Assembly (NCBI GenBank): GCA_019426215.1
Contig: CM033399.1
Location: 31,071,022-31,135,021, forward strand
Length of the DNA: 64,000 nucleotides
Direction of reading: 5' to 3'
Source: Buddleja alternifolia
Taxonomy: Eukaryota > Streptophyta > Magnoliopsida > Lamiales > Scrophulariaceae
Shown: piece by piece, positions 35,865 to 47,971 of the stretch
How the letters are laid out: every line of letters starts with the position of its first letter
Numbering within the stretch: the stretch's first letter is position 1
Program-made: the position numbers and the translations under genes
Notes under the pieces: generated by a model
Told to the model about the DNA's origin: nothing
Seen by the model: the letters and a program-made list of their open reading frames with translations, nothing else
The model's database searches: none

Positions 35865-37440
35865 GCGTTGGCATAAGCCCTAGCAAAGTCGGAAGGTATG
35901 TTGTGTTGAACTCTCTCTTCAAAATTATAGGAAGTTGTACTTGGACTCGCCTTGCTTCAGGATCCTGAAAACATTGTAAATATGTGAATACGCTTAATCT
36001 GAGAGCAATCGCTCATATATGATGCAAGATTATTCTTTTAAGCAATTGCTAGGCTACAACTTGGCAAGTCCTAGTGATTATGGAAAATATCAGAATAAGG
36101 GGCTATTGTCAGGCTCGATAGAATATTGTTCAACTAAGAAAGTGAACAATGAATGTAAAAGAATAAATTAGAAAGTCCAAAGTAAAGTTGGTCAAACAAG
36201 AATTGGAAGACAATTTTATATGTGACACAGATATCTGAATCACGAGCTACACATGTCAATTCAAAGCTTACCTAGTACACCAATAAATTTTTAGAAGGCT
36301 AATCATTTCATCACTAAAATCTCCTGACTGTGACCCTTGCTTCTTCCTAATATCCATATCTAGTAATTTCACCCTCAGCATCATCACTTTTACTCTCCTG
36401 GAACCCAATCTTCTATTTGTCCGACCTGCGATCCTTGTCCTTCGACTCTTTTCCTTCTTTCCGCAAGGACTCCCTGTATGACTTCCTCTTTGATTTTCAT
36501 CTAGTCTTAGTCTCTTCTTTGTCCATCACTACACATGCTAAACTGTCTTCTTTTTTCTCACCTACAATTCCACTCGTATCTTTTACTCTTAGTCTTGGAC
36601 TCAACTCTCATGCTTTCATTTTTTTGACTATTTTCCTTCAATTCAGAATTAGCTTTCAAGTTCTCCCCTTTATGCATTTCCTTCTCTATATTTCTATCAT
36701 TATCCACCCTCTCATCTCCACGGCCATTCCATCTATCACCTCTGAAATTAGATTTTTCTTTCCGCCATTTGCATGAAATATATTCGTCCACCACTCAGAT
36801 CTTTACTGTCCTTGCCTTCTCGCGCCTGTGATGAATTTTTACTCTTTTGACTAGAAATTGAATCCCTACAAATAATTCTTCAAACTATGTTTGCTCTGTC
36901 TATGAGATTTGTGCCTTAAACTCCTTGACATAATTGCAAACTTTACAATAGCTACCAAATTATTCATGAAACCCATGCCACCAAAAAGAACCAGAGCACA
37001 TGATTTTTATTTGCAAAACCACCACCAACAAAACAAAATCAAGAGAAAACCACAATGACGTGAGATCATCCATAGAAAACTTCCAAAAAGGGCTTAGCCT
37101 AAATAAGCCTCAACTGTAATTCAAAATTTACCTAAACCCTATCAAATTAATTCATTTCAGTCTCGCTACAAAAACTTAACCGGAATCTGAAATACTAACA
37201 CCAAAAAAACAACCATCGGAAGTCTAAGGACTTCAATCCCTCAGATCAGGACTTTTTCTACGCAAACATTGGTCATTGATTCTTAAAAATGCAGTTGCAT
37301 ATGCAATTAAAATAAGTTAGAAAATTTGTGCACACCTAGAAAAGAAATCTTGAAGAAGAAATTGGAAAGTGATGCGACAGAGAGAGGGTCAGAGAGGAAG
37401 ATTGGAGGCGAGTCTTGATGTTTTTGATGTTTGCTAAAGA
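35865..37440 (-). pseudogene. Possible decayed gene encoding a charged Lys/Glu/Arg-rich protein
   Basis: On the minus strand, 36794-36417 is rich in Lys, Glu, Arg, Asn and Ser (for example KWRKEKSNFRGDRWNGRGDE) and reads on past stops with the same composition, as in RS-like nuclear proteins. Upstream, 37440-37335 is a C/T-rich stretch that looks like a 5'UTR exon ending TTTCTAG before GTGTGC, a possible splice donor. Several in-frame stops interrupt the body and I cannot name a family. It may be a pseudogene or an unresolved multi-exon gene. Confidence 0.3.
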
Positions 37441-37782
37441 AATTGCAAATGTGATTCGTATTGGGTTATAGCGGATAATTGGAGACACAAAATGATGGAA
37501 ATGACCTTACATGGGGTGATAATTTACGAGGGATGGTTGTTAGAGAGCCATTGGGGCTCCAAAAATGTGTGTTAGTGCGGGCCAAGGCCGAATGGGGAGT
37601 GCAAATGGGTGCAATCCTTGAGAGATGATTTGGAAATAAATAATTACTATTTTTTTGTGAGATTATAGTGGATTCTAATTTTATTATGTCGAATATAATG
37701 AGCATCTACTCCATGGAAAATGTCATGTATATAAAGAGATTAATTGGTAAATTGAAAAAGCAATCTAGCTTTTTCTCTTGGC

Positions 37783-37805
37783 GCACGTTAGACTCACTAA
37801 CGTGC
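37783..37805. repeat. Perfect 9-bp stem hairpin
   Basis: GCACGTTAG (37783-37791) and CTAACGTGC (37797-37805) with loop ACTCA. It lies immediately 5' of the LINE remnant. Confidence 0.6.
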
Positions 37806-37829
37806 ACCACGCTATGGAAAGGAAGAAGA

Positions 37830-40325
37830 AGATGGCACAATAAAGGGCACGACAATGGCAAAAACACCACCGCAATAATCTCTGGTTAGTGCTTTTGGAG
37901 TGAATCAACAGATAAGCGAGAAATCAGGGGAAGGGAATTCACAATTTCGGTGTGAGGATGAAAGTGCCCTGGGTTCGATTGAACAAATAATACACACGGC
38001 CCGAAAACTGATGAAGGAGAAGCACACAAAATCAAAAATTGCAGAAGCGTTACAGAAGAATTTGAGGCAGATCTGTGAAAGCCCTAAAAACGTGAGAGAG
38101 GAGAAAAGCAGATCAGCGGGAGTGACTGAGGCGCGGGTGGAGAAAACTAGCACAGTGTGGGATAACTTAGATGTTTCGAAGCTTGGGGGGCCGGATGCAA
38201 ATTGCAGTACATGAAGCCACTTTCAAATCAGAACCATCAAATTGGGAAAATAGAGGAATCAGATGTCAAAACAAAAATTGAGTATTGGAGCTCAGCCTTG
38301 GTGTGTTATGTGATTAGGGAAAATCCACCATTTCAGGTAATGAATGGATACATCAGGAGAATTTGGGGCAAATATGGTATTGAAAAGGTGTTACTAATGC
38401 CGAGTGGATTGTTCTTAGTAAAATTCAAAGACAACATAGTAATGGTGGGAGTCTATCATTTTGATAGTAAACCTATTATTGTAAGCCCTTAGAATGAACG
38501 ACAGAATTATAGTAAGAAGACAGTGGAAAATGTTCTTGTATGGATGCAACTTGAAGCACTGGATCTTAAGTATTGGAGTAATAGTGCCTTGAGTAAGATT
38601 GTGAGTCTTATTGGTATCCCAATCATGGCAGACAAGATGACAGTGAGCAAAGAGAGGATTCACTTTGCTAGAGTCCTGGTGGATGTTAGTGTGCACAAGA
38701 TGCCAGATAAAGTATATTTTTAGAATGAAAAAGGAGTGATAATCGAGCAGGATGTGAAGTATGAATGGAAACCAGTACAGTGTTCTCACTGTATGGGATT
38801 TGGGCATAAAACCTCTGAATGTAGGAATAAAGTATGCAAGCAGGTGTGGAGGCCTAAACAACCAACACTTGGGATAGAGATTCAAGATGAGATGAACCAA
38901 ATACCTGAAGGACCCGAGAAGAAGAGTGAAAACAGAGGGATACAAAAGGTGGGAAAAGATGAACAATGGATGACAGTCACACATACAGGGAAAAAAACTT
39001 TACTGTTTGAAAAGCAATTAGATGTGAATAGGCCATCAACTTCACAAGAAGGGAGTTAAACACATATTGAAGTGGTTAATGGAGTAGCAACAATAACTAT
39101 ACAAGACTCAAATGACAATAGCAAGTTGGAACATCAGGGGGCTCAACAATGCTAGCAAGCAGAGGGAAGCAAAACTTCTATGTACTAGTTATAACATAGG
39201 AGTTTTAGGGATTCTAGAGCATAAAATCAAAAATAATAAATATAAAGCAGAGAAACAACAACTATGTAGGGTTTGGAACAATGTGACTAATATTTGTGAA
39301 GTTCCTAGAGGTAGATAAGGCTAATGTGGAGAGAAGACCTATATGAAATTATTGTTATTCATATGACAGCTCAAATTATTCATACTACTATTCAGAATAG
39401 AGAAACTCAATAATGCTTTGCAGCCTCGTTTGTTTATGCATACAACTTGCTTGGGGATAGAACTGCACTATGGAATGAAATGAAGAGACTAGCTCAATTG
39501 ATTCAGGGGCCCTAGTTGGTACTTGGGGGCTTCAGTTGTGTGCTAAATAATCAAGATAGGATTCGTGGAAGCTCAATAAGTGTGAATGAACTAGTGGATT
39601 AACAAGATTGTGTGAATGTGTGTGACTTGGAGGAAATGAGATGGAATGGTTGTTATTACACGTGGACTAACAACCATGAGAGGGGACTAGGATTTTCTCT
39701 AGAATTAACAGGGCTTTTATTAATCATGACTGGTGTCCACTGTTCCCTGAAGCTGAAGCCCACTTTCTACTTGCAAGAATGTCTGATCACAACCCTATTG
39801 TGGTCAGAATTCAAGCCCAGAGAGTTGCTAGGAGTGAACCTTTCAAGTTTTATGATATGTGGTGTGATGCACCTGGGTTCTTACCTATAGTGGAAGGCAA
39901 ATGGAGAAGTAGAGTGGAAGGAAACCCAATGTATAGAATTGTGCAGAAATTGAAACTTCTTAAACTTGCATTGAAAGAGCTGAATAAGACCAAATTTTCA
40001 AATATTGAAAGGATAGCAGAGGAGAATCATGCCATATTAATGGGGTTACAAATGGAATTAAACCAGGAACCACTGAATGCAGAGCAATAAGACAAAGTTA
40101 GGGAGCAGCAGAAGGTATCTAAGGAGGTTAATCTGGCTCAGGAGAAATTTCTGCAACAAAAATCTAAGATTAATTGGTTAAAGCTAGGAGATCAAAATAC
40201 AAAGTATTATCATATGATGTTCAAAAAGTACCAATATAGAACTCGAGTGAGTAGCTATCTGATGGGGAGAACATGCTTACTGAATATGAAGAGGTGACAG
40301 CCCATTTTGTGAAATTTTATAAGCA
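37830..40325 (+). pseudogene. LINE remnant with ORF1 and endonuclease, 3' part missing
   Basis: A second, unrelated L1-type LINE. ORF1 region: DUF4283-type segment (38202-38715, VLLMPSGLFLVKFKD; two stops) then an intact CCHC knuckle, CSHCMGFGHKTSEC (about 38778-38820), and a Lys/Glu-rich tail ending at 39058. ORF2 starts near 39112 (MTIASWNIRGLNNASKQREA), with ILEHK, several frameshifts and stops, then MSDHNPIVV (endonuclease SDH motif intact, about 39779) and the linker KINWLKLGDQNTKYYH (about 40170). It stops at about 40325, before the RT, at a tandem repeat. Loss of the 3' rather than the 5' end means deletion after insertion. Confidence 0.85.
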
Positions 40326-40331
40326 CTTTTG

Positions 40332-40425
40332 CTGCCTCAATTATTGCCTGTTTTCCCACTTTTGCTGGGCAGCATGACCTGCCTCAGCTATTGCCTTTTT
40401 TTCCGTCCTTTGCTGGGCAGCCTTG
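40332..40425. repeat. 47-bp tandem repeat, two copies
   Basis: CTGCCTCAATTATTGCCT at 40332 and CTGCCTCAGCTATTGCCT at 40379; both units end GCTGGGCAGC. It is at the breakpoint where the LINE remnant stops. Confidence 0.8.
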
Positions 40426-40429
40426 GCCA

Positions 40430-41625
40430 CTCCAGCTATTACCTACCTCTGCTTCAGGTATGCCCGGTTACACTTGCTTACCTGGATCGCCACGCCTGGA
40501 TTTGCCGTTGATCTACACACACTCCATAAAAGATAAGAGCAAACCATATCTTTCTACACAGATCAATTTATGCTATTTAAGGAATAACAATATTAATGAG
40601 GTCTAGATTTTTACCTTTTTTATTTGTGACCTTCCCTTTCAATGTCATAAGATAATTAAGTATTTTAAAAAAATAATATAAACATGGTAAGTGGCTTGAT
40701 TTACTCCATAATTAAAAATAATGTAATATAAGAGCATGATCTTATTCCATATGTGTCTTAACTTTTCTACTCCACGTAACAACTTAAAAAAGGAAATAAT
40801 ATAAGCATGAAAATTATCTATTATACTCCACAATTTACTCCATGTGTTACTCCAAAGAAAATTACGTAGCATAATAGGATATGGAAAACCAACTTAACTC
40901 TTCATTTAATAAAATAACTAGAGAAAGGAAGATATGACAAAAAATCATCTCTAACACTTTGTGAACATATTTTACTGAATTAGACAATAACTTATCAAGA
41001 GTTGCTTTTAACATTGCGAAACCTAAGTTACAAAATTGATATTATATCTTTTAATGTGCCTCCTTTATACACTAATTTTCACCACGAATAATAATGAAGC
41101 ATTATTTGCAAATCGAAAATTTCTGAAACCACGACATCCAATTGAGTGCATGATACAATCAATTAAACAATAAGCATAACTTATATATTCTAAAATAACC
41201 TTTGTTGCTCTAAGGTTCAAGTGACTAGATCAGTGGGCTTAGGGAATGAACCAGTTGAAAGAAAATATTAAGTGTCGAAGACACATTGTTACATAGTCAT
41301 TAATCCCCCCATAATCAAATTTCACAAGATACAAAATAATTTTTGAAGCAATTTTCAATATCAAATTGTGGGTTAAAGAAGGAGAAAGATTTGAATAACA
41401 TTTTCAGTTTATCTTTTTCTATAATTTGTTTGACAACTACTGGCAATAATCTTCATTGTAATGAACTATTAATTAACTAAATGTTGACTGTTATTTATGT
41501 CACCTGTATGCATGAAAAATCAAAATGGTAAACTTGTTAGAACAAACGAGTATCCTTTGTACAAAAATAAGTGCATTTTCTTGGGAATCTTTTTGCAAAC
41601 TTGATTGATCCGTCCTCCTACACCT
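40430..41625. other. Intergenic, nothing recognised
   Basis: AT-rich. At 40650-40860, phrases such as AATAATATAA, ACTCCATA and ACTCCATG recur in a way that suggests a decayed MITE, but no ends could be paired. The right part is probably LTR-retrotransposon leader continuing from 42464 (see the hAT element at 41634). Confidence 0.35.
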
Positions 41626-41633
41626 CGTTCCAC

Positions 41634-42373
41634 CAGTGTTCTGAAAATCGGACAGGACATCAAACCGGAAAAATTACCGGGTCACGGGTCACCAGTTCAA
41701 CCGTCGGGTCAATCGCGGTCGAACCGCTGACGTCATAATTATGTCATAAATACTTTATATTATATTAATAATATAACATAATAGTAAAATATTGTTCATA
41801 TATATATATATATAAATTATTCATATACATATCATATTTTTTAAAGTTATATATAATGTTAAACTAAATATAAAAGGATAGGCCCACCATCCAATTTAAA
41901 ATCCATTAGCATTTTCTTTGATTAGAAAAAAGAAATTGTAAAAGAAAAAGAAAATGTGAAGAAATATAAAGCCAAAAAATACCCAAAAGCCTAAACTCAT
42001 CCTTCTCCTTCTACTGAAGCAACGACGCCATCTCCAAATCTGCTTTCTTCCTCATTTCTTTTCTTTCTTTCAATCTTTTTTCTTTTCTATTTCTCTTCTG
42101 TTCTGCGTGGCTGAGTGAGTGAAAGTGTTCTGTTCTGCCTTAGTGCCTTTACCTTTTCTGTTATAATCATTTTAATAGGTTGGATTTTATGTTTTTCCCA
42201 AAATCGCTTGGGTCAAAGGATTTAGGAACGGTTTTACCGGTTCACCGGTTGAACCGCCAATTCGAACGGTTTTGAGCCCTGAACGTTTTTTTGACATAAC
42301 CGGACCTGACTAGTGGCCGGTTCCGGTTTTAACCGGTCCAACCGGCCGGTCCGGTCCGATTTTCATAACATTG
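41634..42373. mobile_element. hAT-type element (740 bp) with perfect target duplication
   Basis: Left end CAGTGTTCTGAAAATCGGAC and reverse-complemented right end CAATGTTATGAAAATCGGAC match at 18 of 20. A perfect 8-bp target duplication CGTTCCAC flanks it (41626-41633 and 42374-42381). Subterminal ACCGGT/CCGGTT motifs are dense at both ends. No transposase. Confidence 0.9.
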
Positions 42374-42464
42374 CGTTCCACCCTCAAAACCTCTTACAAA
42401 CAACTTATTCGAAAGACTAAAAATAACTCACATCTCACTCAATATTCCCACAAACGGCGCCAAT

Positions 42465-42995
42465 TGATGTGTGTGTGGTTTTCACAGCAATAATAATATG
42501 CAATATAATATATAAAAATATAGTATAAAGCACGAGATTAAATGTAAAGAACACAAGAAATTTATGTGGTTCGGTCTAATGAAGGCCTACGTCCACGAGT
42601 GTAAATTGGTTGCTTGGTTTATTCATCCTCATAGGGAATATTTATACAAGTAATTGATGGATATGCTAAGTCAATTATGCCTAAAATACATAAGGTAATA
42701 AGAATAAATCATGGTCCTTCCTTTTTGAGCTATATCTTTTATGGTATAAATCTTGATTCTACTGGCATGACCTCCGCAGGTCCGGATATGGAAAGTGTCT
42801 TGATTGATTCTTGTCTTCAAGCTTGCCTTATATAGAATGCTCTACCTGTGCAGGTCGGGGTGACCGAACCTCCAGCTGGACAGACCTGAATGGATAGTCT
42901 TCTAGAAGGATTCAAGCCCACGATGCCATTGGGCTTAGGCCCATAAAGTATGTAATTACCCAATTTGGCCCAAAGACCTATTTCAACCCACATCA
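42465..42995 (-). mobile_element. LTR with adjacent primer-binding site, minus orientation
   Basis: Termini TGATGTG (42465) and CACATCA (42995) are perfect inverted repeats; length 531 bp. Read on the minus strand, the LTR end is followed by TTGGCGCCGTTTGTGGG (about 42463-42447), which resembles the TGGCGCCGTTG-type primer-binding sites of plant gypsy-group elements. The internal leader then runs leftwards and is interrupted by the hAT element at 41634-42373. No gag-pol is recognisable in the window. Confidence 0.7.
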
Positions 42996-43375
42996 CATAG
43001 GAAGAGAATAATTTTATCAAAGGCATAAAAATTGATTATATAATTACTTGATTGAAAGTACTGAAGAAATTCAATCACATTTTGTATCTTTATTATGTTA
43101 AAATATTATCCAAAACCGGGTTTAAATTCACAAATTACTACGATGATGTCATGGCCCCATCTCTAACAAGCCCATAAAAATGGAGCCTATCGCTGACTGC
43201 TGAGGGTAAAGAATGGGGCCTGTCCAGAAGATTAGCCCATACAAGGCCACAAATCACATGGGCTCAATCCATTATTCTTTTACAATATTGGCCCACAATT
43301 GAAAATACCATGGCTAAGCTAGTAATTTTCTTTTATTATTATTATTATTGATTATAAAAATAAGAAAAATACTTA

Positions 43376-43765
43376 AATCTGTCAATGGTACTAGACTTTT
43401 GGTAATCCCTAGACGATATAATCCTAATAGGGTAGTAAAACATTTACAACCTATTAATCTATGTAATTTTTATGTAGTATATAAAATAATTCAAATGCTA
43501 TTGTGGGAAGAACGAGGAAAACTCATGGGTAAATATTAATTGCTCAGTTTTAAAATGCATTTGTACGAAATCAAGATAATAATCTAATTGTTCCCCAGAT
43601 AAAATCGGAAAAGGCCATTTTTTTGTGGCATTAAAATTAAATAATGAAAAGACAGAAGATATAATAGGCATTGTTAAATATGCTTTTTCGAATTTGAGTG
43701 AGTCAATTGCACTTTCGTTAAATTTAAATAAAAGTATTTCAGAAGGTGTCTCTCCCTATAATTAT
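43376..43765 (+). pseudogene. LINE reverse transcriptase remnant
   Basis: NGTRLLVIPRRYNP and LQPINLCNF.YVVYKII correspond to the conserved RT stretch 'NxTxxxLIPKxxNP...FRPISLCNVxYKII' of plant LINEs. About 200 bp later, FSNLSESIALSLNLNKS resembles the segment after the FADD motif; the part between is deleted or decayed. Multiple stops. Confidence 0.7.
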
Positions 43766-43880
43766 TAGTGAAAAATCATACGTCAACTATGCTGCCTGAT
43801 ATTAGGGTTCTAAGAACATTACAGGATTGTCTGCGAACATTAAAAAAAAAACATTTTTGAGTTTTTCATTGAAATTAAGA

Positions 43881-44050
43881 AGGCAAAGAGTGTTCAGTTG
43901 GTATGGAACGAAATACTTCTTATTATAAGGTTATGGGTTCGATTTTCTGTGCAGATTGTGTGGGTGATGTTAGTGGACGATCAATAAGTACCTTTGTAAG
44001 CGACCTATGGTCCCAAATGCATTCTTTGACCCGTGGTAGTTAGCCAGAAT
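43881..44050 (+). mobile_element. tRNA-derived SINE, diverged
   Basis: The A-box region GTGTTCAGTTGGTA (43890-43903) and B box GGGTTCGATTTT (43935-43946) are spaced as in tRNA genes (about 32 bases between). The body continues to about 44050 without a clear poly(A) tail. Different family from the SINE at 21042. Confidence 0.65.
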
Positions 44051-44721
44051 TGACCATACCCAAATATTCTAACCAAAAATGAAAGCGCTTGGAATACTTG
44101 TTTCAGCTTTAACTTGACCAAAAATAGCTAAGCTTAAGCAAATCTAAAAGTTAGCCCATGGATGCCTCTACGAGCTTCTGACATTTTTATTTTAATTTCA
44201 AAACTCATTGTCACATATAAATCCTCATTAGTTCTTTAAAAATTCAATTTTACTCATGAATCACGTCATCTCACATTTTTTTTCCATGTGACATATCTAA
44301 TTAATTACGGTTATTAGTAATTTATTAATGTAATATTAATTGATTTAATACTATATAAATTCATATTGTTTTTGTTCGTATTTGTAGTTAGTATATTATT
44401 AATTGAATAATTATTATTTAAAAATTTCATCTAATAATTTTCTTATTATAATATGATGTGTTGGATGTCTTATAATAATAACAATATCATCATCATCGAC
44501 ATCACCATAATACTAATTTTTTTTAATCTATCAATTATTATTAATTTTTCGTGTAAAGATATTCCGAATAATCACAATTAGTTGTTTTAGTTCCAAACTT
44601 TCTCATCCAACTTTTTATAACTTATCGAAATTGTTTGTAAATACTCTCAGCTTTTGGTACAAGCCCCTTTTTAGCTCTCGTATTCCACCATGGATTTCTA
44701 ACAAAGGAAAGCCCTAATTAA

Positions 44722-44901
44722 TCGATCCGGATCCTCTATTGCAAATGGTGTTGCATCTTCTATTGCATTCACCTCTATATATGACAAGTGTACAAAATTC
44801 AAATAACTTATATATTTAAGAAAAAGATTTATGTACTTGTCATGCATAGAATGAATGCAATAGGAGATGCAACACCATTTTGCAATGAAGGATCTCGTGT
44901 G
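44722..44901. mobile_element. Foldback MITE with ~65-bp arms
   Basis: The left arm from 44730 (GATCCTCTATTGCAAATGG, GTTGCATCTTCTATTGCATTCA, ATGACAAGT) pairs with the reverse complement of 44833-44895. Possible 9-bp target duplication CTAATTAAT / CTAATTATG (7 of 9) if the ends are at 44722 and 44901. Non-coding. Confidence 0.65.
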
Positions 44902-45140
44902 CTAATTATGCCATTTGATTAAAATTAACGTTTGTGTTGCTCACCATTTCTCGAGGCCAAGGACGAATCAAACTGTCATTGCCCGTTATACTCTTTTATT
45001 CTAATCAAATATTCTTTTTAGTCCCCGTATCTTCGAAATTTTCCATTATATCCAAAATTTATAAATACCTCACTCTTTTATTCTTGATTAAGTACTCTTG
45101 CTCATCTTTAATAAATTTGTAAAAAAAAATAAAAATCTTT

Positions 45141-46612
45141 AATGAATTTGTTGTATATTGTCCCATAGTCCCATTGGATTTTTAATTTTACAATTTTGGT
45201 CTCATCGGATACAAAGTTGCAACTTTAATCCCATTAAACTCAAGAGTATGTACCTTTGGTACCAACCGTCTATTTTTTGACCGAAGAAAAGAAATTGATT
45301 TACACACACCATTAAGTCGTAAAAAAGTACAAACAAAACTCAAAAAATAAATTCAAAAATAATTAAATACCAAATACAAAACAGGAAAAAAGGAAGAAGA
45401 AGAAAACTAAAGAAGACGTCTAAAGAAGAAAAAGTATTCTTCTACCCCCAATCCTATCACTGCAGCCACCAGCCAACACCCTCAACTAGGGGCTACGGCT
45501 GTAAACGAGCCGAGCCTGATGAAATTTTCAGGCTCGAGCTCGATTATATTTTTCAAATTCAACGAGCTTCATTTTCTAGGGTTCGAGTTCAAGCTCGAAG
45601 TAGATGAGCCGAGTTCGAGCTCGACGTAAAAATTCATTTAATTATTATTATTTTGTTTTTATAAAATAAAATAAAATATATTTTGCTTTTTGCTTAGTTA
45701 ATAATGTATAGTATACATTATTCAGATAAACAATAAATATTATTAAAATAAATAATGATTAAATATCTTATATTCAATAAGTATTTAGAAAATAGAGGAG
45801 GGTGTCGTGAAAACATAATTTCATTTAATTATTTTATAGAAAAGTATATCATATCAACTAAAATATATAATCTTATAATTGTTGTTGTTTTTCACAATTT
45901 AAACAAAATTAAAAAAAAAACTTAAGTATTATTAAACTATGTTAAAATTGTAAGTATTTTTTTTTATGAAATTCGAGTATTTTTAGTCATACATTAAAAA
46001 TTAATAAAAAATAATAATAAAAGCTCACGAGCATATGAACAACTATAAGTGAGCTCGAACTCGACTCACGAAAAAGCTCGAGCTGAGCTTCAGTCGAGCT
46101 GGCTCACCATACTTATGAGCCGACTCGGCTCACCTTACACCCCTACCCTCAACCTCCGTCGGCCCCCTAAAACCCCATACCAATCGCCTCCTCCGCCCCC
46201 CTAAAATCCCCAACCCCAATTCACAACCCTAAACCCCCAAAATCAATCCCCCAGCACCCCCCCCCCCCCCCCTCCCTCCCCCAAAACCTTATCATTATTA
46301 CACTATGTGTGAGGGAGGGGAGGTTCAGGTGCCACGGGGTGGGAGGATGGGGTTGGGGTTGAGGGGATACGATTTTCTAATTTTTTTTTTTTAAAATTCT
46401 CTTATAATTTTTCTTTTTGGTTTTATTTTCTAATAATTTAACAATTAACGACAGGTGAGTACCACACGTCATTATTCGTCTATTTTTTAACGTTTAGGAT
46501 CAAAAGTGCAACTTCTTAAGTCCAATGGGACCAAAGTTGCAACTTTGTGATCAATGAGACCAATTTTGCAAAATGAAAAATCCAATGGCATCAAGAATGT
46601 AAATTTTCCATT
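45141..46612. mobile_element. Long-TIR Mutator-like element carrying a nested hAT
   Basis: The left arm (45170-45290: CCATTGGATTTTTAATTTTAC, CAAAGTTGCAACTTT, CGTCTATTTTTTGACC) pairs with the reverse complement of 46485-46590 over more than 100 bp. Outer ends are approximate and no target duplication was confirmed. Interior flanks (45420-45480 and 46154-46280) are C-rich, with a run of 16 C at 46257-46272. A hAT MITE occupies the middle. Confidence 0.7.
45487..46145. mobile_element. hAT MITE (659 bp) with perfect 8-bp target duplication
   Basis: Ends TAGGGG and CCCCTA with GTAAACGAGCCGAGCC near the left end and its counterpart GAGCCGAGTCGGCTC (reverse complement) near the right. Target duplication CCCTCAAC is perfect (45479-45486 and 46146-46153). 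Subterminal GAGCTCG repeats are typical of the family. It inserted into the MULE at 45141-46612. Confidence 0.92.
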
Positions 46613-46690
46613 GGCGTATAAGCGACTAATTTAATTTGAGCATTGAGGAATAGGCATTGAATAGCCAATGAAACCTAGCTTACTGACACC

Positions 46691-47466
46691 GGGAAAAATA
46701 AAATTTTAGTCCAGTAAGTTGGCCTACTTTGAGTTTTGGTCCTTTAACTTGTCACCTTACAAAATTAGTCCTATATGTTACTACGTGGTTGCAATTTTGG
46801 TCCTTTCACAAGATAAATGGCAAAATTTTCAATGTAGCAAAAACAGTCCCACAAATAAATCAGGCCTAACATGTTTCGAAATAAAATTAATACTTTCATA
46901 AATTCATACCTTTGTTTGACCGCAGTATCACCGAGTATTCCAAGTCCTCGTTTTTACGGAATTCTTTCCACCACACAACCTCAGTCGATGGTTCGCAGGT
47001 GCTTAGCTCGTTCAGCAATAAACAACAAAGTCCAATTTCATTTCCTACCTTTGAGCGTAAAAGGGTTTCAGAATGAAAGATTAATTGGAATTTTGGACAA
47101 CCAAGTTGAACAAAAGCCTTAACTTTTCATTGAAAAAATAATACTTAATATTACATATGATATTCTACGCCGCTATTGGAGAAAATAACTTCTTAGCCTC
47201 TCATGTACAAGAGGACTACAATCTTTGGGGAATTCCCCATAAACTAGTAAAGAAAATTATAGACTATTACACAATATTTTCTCTGTGCGCGGGGTGCATT
47301 TTTGCTAAGGTCCGAAGGCATGATACAAAGTTTACGAAATTTTAATACATTAAAGGACTAGAATTACAAAGAGCTAGAAGATAAAGGACCTTTTTTGCAA
47401 CGTGTCAACTTAACAGACTAAAACGCAACAGAGTCTAAGTTAACGGACCAAAATATTAATTTTCCC
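46691..47466. mobile_element. Long-TIR Mutator-like element, possible Pack-MULE
   Basis: The left end GGGAAAAATAAAATTTTAGT pairs with the reverse complement of the right end GGGGAAAATTAATATTTTGGT. Both arms carry spaced 'TTAGTCC/TTTGGTCC' blocks for about 110 bp. The interior 46871-47122 holds an 83-residue open frame with coding-like composition (YLCLTAVSPSIPSPRFYGIL, then SVKGFQNERLIGIL) that matches nothing I recognise. No target duplication was found. Confidence 0.65.
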
Positions 47467-47971
47467 CAAAGCTGAGATTTCAAGATACTAGAGTTGTTAG
47501 GTGCTACTCTCACCGATACCGTGTGTGTTTTTTCTCAACTTTTTTAATAGCTGCTAGCGGATTGTAATAATTGTTAGTTTGTTATCATAGAATCGATTTA
47601 TTTAAAATAGTTTGAATGTCCTTCAACATTATCACACCAAGTTTAAAGATTGTGATTCCAAATCTTTCCCAACTCTTTGAATTAGTGACCGATCGAAGTC
47701 GTATCCTTTGTCCAAATCAAATGTGCTGGACAATTATTCAAAGCATGTGTATAAAATTATCAAAGACATGTTGTCTCTGGATTAATTACATGATACATGT
47801 ATAATTAATAAATAATTATAATAATCAATTGGCAATTACTAAAAAATTAAACAAAGACTCACACCTTAGTGGAGTGGAACCCAATGCCTGTAATTAATAG
47901 TTTGAGACCTTTGTTTTGCCAACAAGACTAAATTAAATCTGTTGACTAAAGATACATAGGGCCGGATTGCA

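Noticed and set aside
43890..43946. tRNA gene suggested by A and B boxes
   Set aside because: The arms do not pair as a tRNA; read as a SINE remnant.
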